This document shows positions 13,258 to 20,797 of a stretch of 25,146 nucleotides of DNA, piece after piece. Made by a program: the position numbers and the translations under genes. Origin of the DNA: Parabacteroides sp. AM08-6. GTDB lineage: Bacteria > Bacteroidota > Bacteroidia > Bacteroidales > Tannerellaceae. The DNA lies in assembly GCF_003473295.1 (NCBI RefSeq), contig NZ_QRMP01000039.1, positions 1 through 25,146 on the forward strand, read 5' to 3'. How positions within the stretch are numbered: position 1 is the stretch's first letter; every line of letters starts with the position of its first letter. A model generated the notes under the pieces. It searched no databases. It was not told the origin of the DNA and saw nothing but the letters and a program-made list of their open reading frames with translations.

Positions 13258-15066
13258 TTATTTTAAACCATTTAATAATGCTTTTGTTTTCGCTTCTCCG
13301 ATTAATTCTTTCAATTCCTCGAAGTTCGCTTCACGTATCCGTTTTACGCTTTTAAAATGACGTAAAAGTAATACTTTTGTTTTTTCACCGATGCCTTTTA
13401 TTGTATCGAGTTCCGATTTTGTTTGGTTTTTGCTTCGTTTGTCTTTATGGAAAGTGATTGCGAAGCGGTGTACTTCGTCTTGTATCTGGGTAAAAAACTT
13501 GAACATATAGCTTTGTATCGGCATACCGATTGTCTCCGGCGGGAAACCGAAAAGGAGTTCGGATGTGCGGTGGCGTCCGTCTTTGGCTAACCCGGCAATC
13601 GGTATATCAAGATGGAGTTCGTCCTGTATGATTTCGCGTACGACCTCCATTTGTCCCTTTCCACCGTCTGTTATGATTAAATCGGGCAGGGGAGTGCTTT
13701 CGTCTATCGCACGTTGGTAACGGCGGCGTACTACTTCCTTCATGGATGCATAATCGTCAGGGCCTACCACTGTTTTTATGTTGTATTTCCGATAATCTTT
13801 CTTCGATGGTTTCGCCATTTTGAAAACAACACATGCTGCTACAGCATCACTTCCCTGTATGTTGGAGTTATCGAAGCATTCGATATGTGCCGGCAGCTTG
13901 GGCAGATGCAGCGTGTCTTGTATCTCTTTTAGCAAGCGGGTACTTCGTTGTTCCGGATTTAGCTTTTCCGCTTGTTTTAATTTATCTACTTTATATTGCT
14001 TGACATTCATCTCGGAAAGTTCAAGCAACTTTCTTTTATCCCCCCGTTGTGGAATAGTAAAAGAAACATTTTCCAGCTCCATATCCAACTGAAAAGGTAC
14101 GATGATTTCGCGTGCTGTGCTTTTGAAGCGGTTGCGCATCTCTACGATTCCTAAGCTAAGTAATTCCTCCCGGCTCTCTTCCAGGCGTTTTTTGTATTCG
14201 AATGTGTAAGCTTGTACGATGGCTCCGTTTCCGATATGCATAAAATTGATGTAAGCAGAATGCTCGTTTTCCGCAATCGAGAATACGTCTATATTATGCA
14301 ACATGGGAGTCACTACGGTGGATTTGGAACGGTAATTTTCGATGACATCATATTTTTCTTTTACCTTTTGTGCTTCCTCAAAACGTAGTTCGGCGGCTAA
14401 TGTTTGCATCTTTTCATAGAGATGTTTACTGATTTGTGAAATGTTGCCGCGTAGAATTTCTTTTATTTCGGAAATGTTTTGTCGGTATTCTTCTAATGTT
14501 TGTAGTCCTTCGCATGGCCCTTTGCATCGTTTAATATGATATTCCAGACATACTTTATAACGTCCTTCTGCAATTGATTCCGGGGTAAGCGGATATTTGC
14601 AGGTTCGTAAAGGATACAAATCTTTGAGCATTTGTAGCATTACCTTTGCCGTATAAAGGGAAGGATAGGGCCCGTAATATTGCGAACCGTCGCGTACGAT
14701 ATTGCGTGTTTGGAAGACGCGTGGAAAATATTCGTTCTTAACAACAATCGACGGATATGTTTTATCGTCTTTCAACAATACATTATAGCGGGGACGATAT
14801 TGTTTGATTAAGTTGTTTTCAAGAAGGAGTGCGTCTTCCTCCGTATCGACAACAATGTATTTGATGTCGCGGATTTGCTTAACGAGAACGCGCGTTTTAT
14901 TACTATCGTGCTCTTTGTTGAAATAGGAAGAGACACGACGTTTCAGGTTTTTAGCTTTCCCTACATATATAATAGTCCCCCGTTCATCAAAATACTGGTA
15001 GCAACCAGGCTTTTCCGGAATAACGGAAAGTATCATCTTTATATGTTCGTTCTTGTCTGTTGTCAT
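13258..15066 (-). CDS. uvrC: Excinuclease ABC subunit C
   Basis: This 602-aa UvrC makes both incisions in nucleotide excision repair once UvrA/UvrB have marked a lesion. The GIY-YIG nuclease is at residues 16-95 (GCYQYF...IIYVGKAKNLKRRVSSYF). A UVR domain (about 200-235) binds UvrB. The C-terminal RNase H-like nuclease has ECFDNSNIQGSDAVAACVVF and IITDGGKGQ. The tandem helix-hairpin-helix at the end reads LDTIKGIGEKTKVLLLRHFKS. All domains are complete. The ATG at 15064-15066 fits homologues. It follows mnmG after 79 bp that contain a hairpin and a parS-like site. Confidence 0.97.
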   Translation of the reverse strand: MTTDKNEHIKMILSVIPEKPGCYQYFDERGTIIYVGKAKNLKRRVSSYFNKEHDSNKTRVLVKQIRDIKYIVVDTEEDALLLENNLIKQYRPRYNVLLKDDKTYPSIVVKNEYFPRVFQTRNIVRDGSQYYGPYPSLYTAKVMLQMLKDLYPLRTCKYPLTPESIAEGRYKVCLEYHIKRCKGPCEGLQTLEEYRQNISEIKEILRGNISQISKHLYEKMQTLAAELRFEEAQKVKEKYDVIENYRSKSTVVTPMLHNIDVFSIAENEHSAYINFMHIGNGAIVQAYTFEYKKRLEESREELLSLGIVEMRNRFKSTAREIIVPFQLDMELENVSFTIPQRGDKRKLLELSEMNVKQYKVDKLKQAEKLNPEQRSTRLLKEIQDTLHLPKLPAHIECFDNSNIQGSDAVAACVVFKMAKPSKKDYRKYNIKTVVGPDDYASMKEVVRRRYQRAIDESTPLPDLIITDGGKGQMEVVREIIQDELHLDIPIAGLAKDGRHRTSELLFGFPPETIGMPIQSYMFKFFTQIQDEVHRFAITFHKDKRSKNQTKSELDTIKGIGEKTKVLLLRHFKSVKRIREANFEELKELIGEAKTKALLNGLK

Positions 15067-15095
15067 CTTTTAATTGTTTACATCCTATTCCCAGA

Positions 15096-15118
15096 ACTTT
15101 AGCCTCTCTTGCTAAAGT
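15096..15118. repeat. 7-bp hairpin beside the parS-like site
   Basis: ACTTTAG (15096-15102) pairs with CTAAAGT (15112-15118) across a 9-nt loop, 3 bp from the ParB-type site. No T-tract follows on either strand, so a terminator role is doubtful. Confidence 0.4.
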
Positions 15119-15121
15119 AAA

Positions 15122-15137
15122 TGTTTCACGTGGAACA
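15122..15137 (-). other. parS: parS-type ParB binding site
   Basis: On the minus strand the 16 bases read TGTTCCACGTGAAACA, an exact match to the widely conserved chromosomal parS consensus TGTTNCACGTGAAACA. It is intergenic, 8 bp after the mnmG stop and 55 bp before uvrC. In most bacteria such sites cluster near oriC and are bound by ParB for chromosome segregation, so this window may be origin-proximal. The match is direct; ParB binding is inferred. Confidence 0.8.
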
Positions 15138-15145
15138 TTTGCGGT

Positions 15146-17023
15146 TTATCTCCCGAGAAGCACCAGTAATATATTGATATCGCTGGGGGAAATACCTGGG
15201 ATACGACTTGCTTGGGCAATTGTATCCGGGTCTATTCTTGTCAGCTTTTGGCGGGCTTCGGTGGATAAGGACTGGATTGAATTGTAATCAAATTTACCTT
15301 TGATGTGAATGTTTTCAAGTCTGTTTATCTTGTCTGCGATGATTTGTTCGCGTCGAATATAGCCGCTGTATTTGATTAATATTTCTGCCGCTTCAATAAT
15401 TTCTTCTTTACGCGACGCCGGAACTTTGTCCAGTTCCTCACGAAAAGCAGGAATAAGTTCTGCCATATTCTCCAATGTGACTTGCGGACGAGGAATCAGC
15501 TCTATCAATTTGCATCCGTGCGAAAGCGGGGTCGTACCCAATGCTTCCAGGCCACTGTTGATGTGTTGTGGCTTGATGGAATAGTTTTGAGTAAAAGCAA
15601 TGATAGAATCCCGGCTTGCTCTTTTTTCAATCAGTAGGTCATAACGTTTTTGTTTGGCCAGCCCCATTTTGTAGGATTTCTCCGTTAAACGCATGTCCGC
15701 ATCGTCTTGTCGAAGCAGAATACGGTATTCGGCCCGTGAAGTAAACATGCGGTACGGTTCGTCTACTCCCTTCGTTACGAGGTCGTCTATCAGCACTCCG
15801 ATATAAGCTTCATCGCGTCCTAATACAAAAGGCGTACCGCCATGACAATTGATATGCGCGTTAATTCCGGCCATCAATCCTTGTCCGCCGGCTTCTTCAT
15901 ATCCGGTTGTCCCGTTAATTTGTCCGGCAAAGAACAGGTTGCGGATTTGCTTTGTCTCCAGATTATGATGAAGCTGTGTCGGGTCGAAGAAGTCATATTC
16001 GATGGCATATCCCGGACGGTAAATCTGAATATCGCGAAAAGCGGGAATAGTTTGCAGTGCACGTATCTGGATGTCGATAGGAAGAGAGGAAGAAAAACCA
16101 TTCAGGTAATATTCTTGTGTCGTTTCCCCTTCCGGTTCGAGAAACAGTTGGTGTTGGGGCTTGTCCGCAAATGTTACGATTTTCGTTTCGATGCTGGGGC
16201 AATAGCGCGGTCCGATACTTTTTATTTGTCCGTTATACAGCGGAGAGTCGGGGAGTCCCTGGCGTAATACCTCGTGGCAAGCTTCATTTGTAAAAGTAGT
16301 CCAGCAGCTGAGTTGCTTCAATACATGATGCGGAGTGTCCATATAAGAGAACTTATGGAAATCGTTTTCTCCGGGCTGTTCGGCCATTTCATCGAAGTGA
16401 ACGCTTCGCGCGTCGATACGGACAGGTGTTCCCGTTTTCATGCGTGCCGACTTTATTCCAAGCGAAATCAGCTGCTCGGTCAAGCCCGTTGCGGCCGGTT
16501 CTGCTATACGTCCACCCCGTATCTGTGTCCGTCCGATATGGAGCAAACCGTTCAGGAATGTACCGTTGGTCAGAACAACACTTTTAGCATGAAATTCGAC
16601 ATTCATACCTGTTTTTACCCCGCACACGGTATTTCCGTCCAGCAGTAGTTCGTGAACAGTATCCTGCCAGATATGAAGATTGGGCATGTTTTCCAATATT
16701 TCCCGCCAACATTCGATAAAACGTGCTCGGTCGCTCTGGGCACGCGGACTCCACATTGCCGGCCCTTTGCTCCGGTTCAGCATGCGGAACTGGATAGCCG
16801 TACGGTCTGTTACAATTCCCATATATCCGCCTAAAGCGTCGATTTCGCGAACGATTTGCCCTTTGGCGATGCCTCCGACGGCAGGATTGCAGCTCATTTG
16901 CGCAATCTTGTTCATATCCATTGTGATGAGAAGTGTCTTCGAACCCATATTGGCGGCTGCCGCTGCTGCCTCACAACCGGCATGTCCCGCACCTACTACG
17001 ATTACGTCGTAATTAAAAGTCAT
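15146..17023 (-). CDS. mnmG: tRNA uridine-5-carboxymethylaminomethyl synthesis protein MnmG (GidA)
   Basis: This 625-aa FAD protein is full length. With MnmE it installs the carboxymethylaminomethyl group on wobble U34 of certain tRNAs. The N-terminal FAD-binding motif is VIVVGAGHAGCEAAAAAA. The GidA signature CNPAVGGIAKGQIVREIDALGG follows, then GPAMWSPRAQSDR, with a second cluster TGYEEAGGQGLMAGINA around residue 375. The C-terminal helical domain (IKYSGYIRREQ, IPGISPSDINILLVLLGR) contacts MnmE. It leads the uvrC-dtd-MazG-like-deoC run and has a TATCTTTG box 27 bp upstream of its ATG. The parS-like site lies just past its stop. Confidence 0.97.
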   Translation of the reverse strand: MTFNYDVIVVGAGHAGCEAAAAAANMGSKTLLITMDMNKIAQMSCNPAVGGIAKGQIVREIDALGGYMGIVTDRTAIQFRMLNRSKGPAMWSPRAQSDRARFIECWREILENMPNLHIWQDTVHELLLDGNTVCGVKTGMNVEFHAKSVVLTNGTFLNGLLHIGRTQIRGGRIAEPAATGLTEQLISLGIKSARMKTGTPVRIDARSVHFDEMAEQPGENDFHKFSYMDTPHHVLKQLSCWTTFTNEACHEVLRQGLPDSPLYNGQIKSIGPRYCPSIETKIVTFADKPQHQLFLEPEGETTQEYYLNGFSSSLPIDIQIRALQTIPAFRDIQIYRPGYAIEYDFFDPTQLHHNLETKQIRNLFFAGQINGTTGYEEAGGQGLMAGINAHINCHGGTPFVLGRDEAYIGVLIDDLVTKGVDEPYRMFTSRAEYRILLRQDDADMRLTEKSYKMGLAKQKRYDLLIEKRASRDSIIAFTQNYSIKPQHINSGLEALGTTPLSHGCKLIELIPRPQVTLENMAELIPAFREELDKVPASRKEEIIEAAEILIKYSGYIRREQIIADKINRLENIHIKGKFDYNSIQSLSTEARQKLTRIDPDTIAQASRIPGISPSDINILLVLLGR

Positions 17024-17049
17024 TGTCTGTTATCTCTTTATTTCAGGTA

Positions 17050-17057
17050 CAAAGATA
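17050..17057 (-). promoter_or_regulatory. Bacteroides -7 box (TATCTTTG) for mnmG
   Basis: An exact TAnnTTTG match on the minus strand, 27 bp upstream of the mnmG ATG, at a typical distance. No TTTG was found at the -33 position. Confidence 0.55.
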
Positions 17058-17292
17058 AGCATACATGTGCATTCCGGTATCATAGTTATAACTTTTAAAC
17101 AAAAAGGGTACATCCTTCTCAAAAAAAAACCGTACGCTTTTTTGGAAAAAAACGCAATTGTTGTAGCAGGTAAACTTAAAATACCTATCTTTACGATAAA
17201 ATAAGAATAATACTTATCTTTCATAAAGAAACGTGGTATATTTAAACAAGCTCTGCTTTCCTTGTAGCAAGGGTCGGAATAAAATAAAAAAC

Positions 17293-18162
17293 ATGATGAA
17301 ATGTAGAAAAGGGACGGTTCTGTTTGTCGGAACGCTTTTGTTTTTGTGGATGGGAACAAGTTGTTTTTTAAACGGAAAAAATAGAAACTCGGAACAATCT
17401 TTGCCGGCTGACTCGGTATCCGCCCTTCCTAATGATGAATCCGCTTCTGAGAATGATTCTACTGAAATAATAGCAGAGGAAAGCACTTCCTCTTTTACTG
17501 TCCCGGCAAGGTATTTGACGAAAGAATACTTATTAGGGAAAATCAATCAACGGCAAGATTCGGACTTTATGAATGTTTTGCCGGAACATACACCTTACAA
17601 AGTACACTTGTTGCGGGAGACATACGAAGCTTTTATTAAGATGTACGAAGCAGCGAAAAAAGAGGGTGTGGAGCTTCGAATCATTTCGGCTGCAAGAACC
17701 TATGACGACCAATGTAATCATTGGAATGCCAAATGGAAAAAACTGAGCAGTAAAGATGAACTCGATACCGATTTGAAGAAAACTCTTTATTTACTAAATT
17801 ATTGCGCCTTGCCTGGAATTTCACGCCACCATTGGGGGACGGAGATTGACTTGAACAGCCTACAGTTGGCTTATTTTGAAACAAAAACCGGAAAAAAAGT
17901 CTACGAATGGTTGCAAAAAAATGCAAACTCGTTCGGTTTTTACCAACCTTATACTCCTCGTGACGCTCCAAACAGGGAAAAAGGTTTTTGCGAGGAAAAA
18001 TGGCATTGGAGCTATCGCCCCTTGTCCGGTGCGTTTTTAGTTAAGTACAAAGAACTGATAACTGCGAACGACATTACCGGTTTTGCAGGCGATAATACAG
18101 TAAAGAATCTAAATCTAGACGAATGGATTAATAGCATAAATCCTGATTTGATTATCAAGTAA
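17293..18162 (+). CDS. M15-family (VanY/DacB-type) carboxypeptidase lipoprotein
   Basis: A 289-aa lipoprotein from the ATG at 17293 with signal MMKCRKGTVLFVGTLLFLWM and lipobox MGTSC. A low-complexity acidic Ser/Glu linker (about residues 28-70) follows, then a zinc peptidase domain. The M15 metal ligands are present: His and Asp in GISRHHWGTEIDLNSL, and the Glu and His of the EEKWHW motif. LRIISAARTYDDQ matches the substrate-binding RSYxxQ segment. It should trim D-Ala-D-Ala peptides of peptidoglycan in the periplasm. The in-frame extension back to 17233 would bury the signal peptide and was rejected. TATCTTTA at 17186-17193 is a possible near-match -7 box. Confidence 0.88.
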   Translation: MMKCRKGTVLFVGTLLFLWMGTSCFLNGKNRNSEQSLPADSVSALPNDESASENDSTEIIAEESTSSFTVPARYLTKEYLLGKINQRQDSDFMNVLPEHTPYKVHLLRETYEAFIKMYEAAKKEGVELRIISAARTYDDQCNHWNAKWKKLSSKDELDTDLKKTLYLLNYCALPGISRHHWGTEIDLNSLQLAYFETKTGKKVYEWLQKNANSFGFYQPYTPRDAPNREKGFCEEKWHWSYRPLSGAFLVKYKELITANDITGFAGDNTVKNLNLDEWINSINPDLIIK

Positions 18163-18195
18163 TCAACCATTTCTGCTTATTAAGCAAAGCTGACT

Positions 18196-18633
18196 TTATT
18201 GCAGGATACGGCATTCTTCCGGTAATATCGCCAATGCCTTGTTTTCGTTTGCTTCCATAATCTCGCGTTCTCCCGGGCCTTTGTCGTTAATGCCGCAAAG
18301 ATGGAGGATACCGTGGATAATTGTACGGTGAAGTTCTTCGTTATATTCCGTATGGAAAGCTTCGGAGTTGGTTTTGACTGTATCCAAGCTGATAAAAAGG
18401 TCTCCGGAAATCTTATTTCCGCTTGTATAATCGAATGTGATAATATCCGTATAATAATCGTGTTGCAGGTATTGGCGGTTTACCTCCAAAATCTTTTCAT
18501 CGGAGCAAAAGATATAGCTGACGTCGCCAACCTTTTTCCCGTACGTCTCAGCTACAGCCTTTATCCAATTGCTTACCGCCCGCTTTTTAATGGAGGGCAA
18601 TTCAATCTCTTCAGCGTAAAATGCGATTGCCAT
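18196..18633 (-). CDS. ybeY: rRNA maturation endoribonuclease YbeY
   Basis: A 145-aa single-domain UPF0054 protein needed for 16S rRNA 3' maturation and ribosome quality control. The family core is visible: LEVNRQYLQHDYYTDIITFDY, then SGDLFISLDTV, then the metal site HGILHLCGINDKGPGE. The first two histidines (H, H) are present. The third, which sits in the HGxLHLxGYDH motif of E. coli YbeY, is missing here, with Asn-Asp-Lys in its place. From memory, Bacteroides relatives share this, so it is probably a lineage feature. It begins 13 bp downstream of the MNT stop and converges on the M15 peptidase gene. Confidence 0.93.
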   Translation of the reverse strand: MAIAFYAEEIELPSIKKRAVSNWIKAVAETYGKKVGDVSYIFCSDEKILEVNRQYLQHDYYTDIITFDYTSGNKISGDLFISLDTVKTNSEAFHTEYNEELHRTIIHGILHLCGINDKGPGEREIMEANENKALAILPEECRILQ

Positions 18634-18646
18634 ATTCTTTAATTCT

Positions 18647-18988
18647 TTATTTGTTTTTTGTTTGAGAGGAATAAACTGGAATACCTACCCTGTCTATATG
18701 CTCTTTTAATGCTTCATTATGAATAGATGAATACAAAATAACATCGACAAAATAAGGAAGTACCGACTCTTCAAAAGCACCCACTAAGGACGAAATGTCA
18801 TCTTTTGTAATATCAGTGCCTTTTATAGCAAAGTCTATATCCGAACCTGTTTTAAATGTCCCTTTCGCCCGCGAACCGAACAATATGACCTCTTTTACAT
18901 GCGGCGAACGGGAAAAAATTTTATTAATCAGTTCCCATTCGGATGCCGGGATGCCATACATAGTCTGGTCTATTGCGTTTTCAGCCAT
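18647..18988 (-). CDS. MNT-family nucleotidyltransferase, antitoxin of HEPN/MNT pair
   Basis: A 113-aa minimal nucleotidyltransferase. The catalytic motif GSRAKGTFKTGSDIDFAI spans about residues 38-55 with Asp50 and Asp52, and a third acid is Asp82 in YFVDVILYSS, so the metal-binding triad looks complete. In characterised HEPN/MNT (type VII) systems the MNT protein transfers AMP to a tyrosine of the HEPN toxin and silences it. It overlaps the HEPN gene by 19 bp on the same strand, giving translational coupling. An internal ATG at residue 10 is an alternative start. It resembles the Haemophilus HI0073 protein type. Confidence 0.85.
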   Translation of the reverse strand: MAENAIDQTMYGIPASEWELINKIFSRSPHVKEVILFGSRAKGTFKTGSDIDFAIKGTDITKDDISSLVGAFEESVLPYFVDVILYSSIHNEALKEHIDRVGIPVYSSQTKNK

Positions 18989-19371
18989 ACATATAAATCT
19001 TTTAGCAGGAAAAAGTATTTTTCCTGAATATCCTTTATTACTTCGGTAGCGATTTCATCATCATACGTGTGAGCTGTCAGGTTACGGTCGTTAAGCGCTT
19101 TCAGCCATCTATCGCCATTTTTTATGTAACCGCTTTGATAGGCTTGACGAAGTGTTGCTTTTGGAGAAGGAACGATGAAACCTTCAGCTTCCAGAAAATC
19201 CTTTAATGTTTTCCACCCCAGTTCGAATGTGAACTCGTATGTTTGGATGAGACCAGCTTGCAGTAGTGCATTGTCCGGCTCTCCTTTTACGATTCGAATA
19301 GCTTCTTCCAAACGAAGAAATGCTTTTTCGAAATTCTGAAAACGTTGTTTCCATCGGATGTCTTGTTCCAT
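18970..19371 (-). CDS. HEPN-domain protein (HI0074-like), probable toxin
   Basis: A 133-aa all-helical protein of the nucleotidyltransferase substrate-binding (HI0074/TIGR01987) type. The features are YEFTFELGWKTLKDFLEAEG, then RQAYQSGYI, then RNLTAHTYDDE near residue 96. That last segment is an RX4HXY motif (Arg96, His101, Tyr103), the ribonuclease motif of HEPN toxins. Its tyrosine is the residue AMPylated by the MNT partner in studied systems. It is the first gene of the two-gene unit, with its own promoter. Toxicity is inferred, since some HI0074-like proteins have only been described as partners of nucleotidyltransferases. Confidence 0.83.
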   Translation of the reverse strand: MEQDIRWKQRFQNFEKAFLRLEEAIRIVKGEPDNALLQAGLIQTYEFTFELGWKTLKDFLEAEGFIVPSPKATLRQAYQSGYIKNGDRWLKALNDRNLTAHTYDDEIATEVIKDIQEKYFFLLKDLYVWLKTQ

Positions 19372-19404
19372 ATATGCTCTTTTAAAGAAGTTTCATACAA
19401 TAGA

Positions 19405-19438
19405 CAAAAATACGGAAAAGAAACCAGAGCGCAACAAA
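19405..19438 (-). promoter_or_regulatory. Promoter of the HEPN/MNT unit
   Basis: On the minus strand the -7 box TATTTTTG is at 19412-19405 and a TTTG -33 element at 19438-19435, separated by 22 bp (usual 19-21). This is the best two-part promoter in the window, 34 bp upstream of the HEPN ATG. Confidence 0.55.
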
Positions 19439-19470
19439 ATAGGGGCTGTTTTTCCATTCAAGCAGGATGT

Positions 19471-20709
19471 TCAACTTGCCGTGAAGAAAATATAAGTCAG
19501 TAAAACTGCGGCGATGGCTCCTGCCAAATCTGCCAAAAGAGAGCATTGGACTGTATAACGGGTATTTCGGATACCTACGCTTCCATAATAAAGTGCCACC
19601 ACATAAAAGGTCGTATCACTCGAACCTTGCACTATAGAGGAAAGGCGACCGACAAAGGAATCTGCCCCGTATGTATTCATCGCGTCAAGCATCATCCCGC
19701 GGGCACCGCTTCCACTCAGCGGTTTCATCAACATTGTGGGTAAACCTTCTACAAAATGCGTATCTAAACCGATGGCAGCAACTCCCATCCGGATGCCGTT
19801 GATAAGAAAATCCATTGCTCCCGAAGCCCGGAAGACAGCAATGGCAACCAATACGGCTATGAGGTAGGGGATAATCGTAATAGCCGTCTGGAAACCTTCC
19901 TTTGCTCCTTCGATAAACGTATCGTAAACATTGACCTTTTTGCGGATACCACTTACGATGAAACCGCAAATAATGGTAAATAGCAGCGTGTTGGCAAAGA
20001 GGGTGGAATAGAGGGATACCTGTTCCTGTTCCATCGAGTTGAAGAGCCAGACGAGTCCACCGATGAAGAGTGCCAGACCTCCGAAAAACAACAATAAATT
20101 CTTCTGTAAGATATTGATGCGTTGCTTGAAACAGACTGCTAATATTGCGACCAAAGTAGAGGTGAAAGTCGCCAACATAATCGGCAGGAATACATCCGAA
20201 GGATTGGCTGCTCCCATCTGTGCCCGGTACATCATAATGGTAATTGGGATAAGTGTCAGTCCCGAAGCATTGATGCAAAGAAACATTACCATCGGATTAC
20301 TGGCTGAATCCTTGTCCGTATTCAGTTCCTGAAGTTGCTGCATGGCTTTCAGTCCCATCGGAGTGGCAGCATTATCCAACCCCAACAAATTGGCTGAAAG
20401 GTTCATGAAAATAGACCCCGTCACCGGGTGATTTTCCGGTATGCCCGGGAAAAGTTTGCTGAATACCGGTGCACTCAGCCGGGCGAACGCCTGAATAACG
20501 CCTCCTTTTTCTCCTATCTTCATAATTCCTAACCAGAGAGCTAGGATACCGGTTAGCCCTAAGGATATTTCAAACCCGGTCTTGGCGGAAGCAAAGGACG
20601 CGTTAATGATATTCGTAAAAACCTCCGTATCTCCGTCGATAACCAGTTTGCACAATGCTACGATAAAAGCAATCAGGAAAAAGGCTATCCAGATATAGTT
20701 TAATACCAT
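19471..20709 (-). CDS. SpmA-SpmB fusion (nucleoside-recognition/Gate domain) membrane protein
   Basis: A 412-aa polytopic inner-membrane protein with about ten hydrophobic segments. The N-terminal half matches spore maturation protein A: IMKIGEKGGVIQAFARLSAPVFSKLFPGIP, then GSIFMNLSANLLGLDNAATPMGLKAM. The C-terminal half matches SpmB: EGAKEGFQTAITIIPYLIAVLVA, MKPLSGSGARGMM and STTFYVVALYYGSV. Both carry the Gate (nucleoside recognition) domain. The two are separate genes in Bacillus but fused here. Bacteroides does not form spores, so the real role is probably transport; substrate unknown. The ATG at 20707-20709 is preferred to an upstream alternative because it begins the first membrane helix. 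Confidence 0.88.
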   Translation of the reverse strand: MVLNYIWIAFFLIAFIVALCKLVIDGDTEVFTNIINASFASAKTGFEISLGLTGILALWLGIMKIGEKGGVIQAFARLSAPVFSKLFPGIPENHPVTGSIFMNLSANLLGLDNAATPMGLKAMQQLQELNTDKDSASNPMVMFLCINASGLTLIPITIMMYRAQMGAANPSDVFLPIMLATFTSTLVAILAVCFKQRINILQKNLLLFFGGLALFIGGLVWLFNSMEQEQVSLYSTLFANTLLFTIICGFIVSGIRKKVNVYDTFIEGAKEGFQTAITIIPYLIAVLVAIAVFRASGAMDFLINGIRMGVAAIGLDTHFVEGLPTMLMKPLSGSGARGMMLDAMNTYGADSFVGRLSSIVQGSSDTTFYVVALYYGSVGIRNTRYTVQCSLLADLAGAIAAVLLTYIFFTAS

Positions 20710-20737
20710 AATGTGTATTCTTTTATTACAATGGTTA

Positions 20738-20745
20738 CAAAAATA
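20738..20745 (-). promoter_or_regulatory. Bacteroides -7 box (TATTTTTG) for the SpmA-SpmB gene
   Basis: An exact TAnnTTTG match on the minus strand, 29 bp upstream of the ATG at 20709. It lies back to back with the plus-strand box at 20769. Confidence 0.5.
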
Positions 20746-20768
20746 GTAAATAATTGACAATAGATTTG

Positions 20769-20776
20769 TATTTTTG
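20769..20776 (+). promoter_or_regulatory. Bacteroides -7 box (TATTTTTG) for the four-gene plus operon
   Basis: An exact TAnnTTTG match on the plus strand, 22 bp upstream of the ATG at 20798. No TTTG at -33 was seen; TTGAC at about 20752 is closer than usual. Confidence 0.5.
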
Positions 20777-20797
20777 TTCCGTATAATCAGAATAGTT

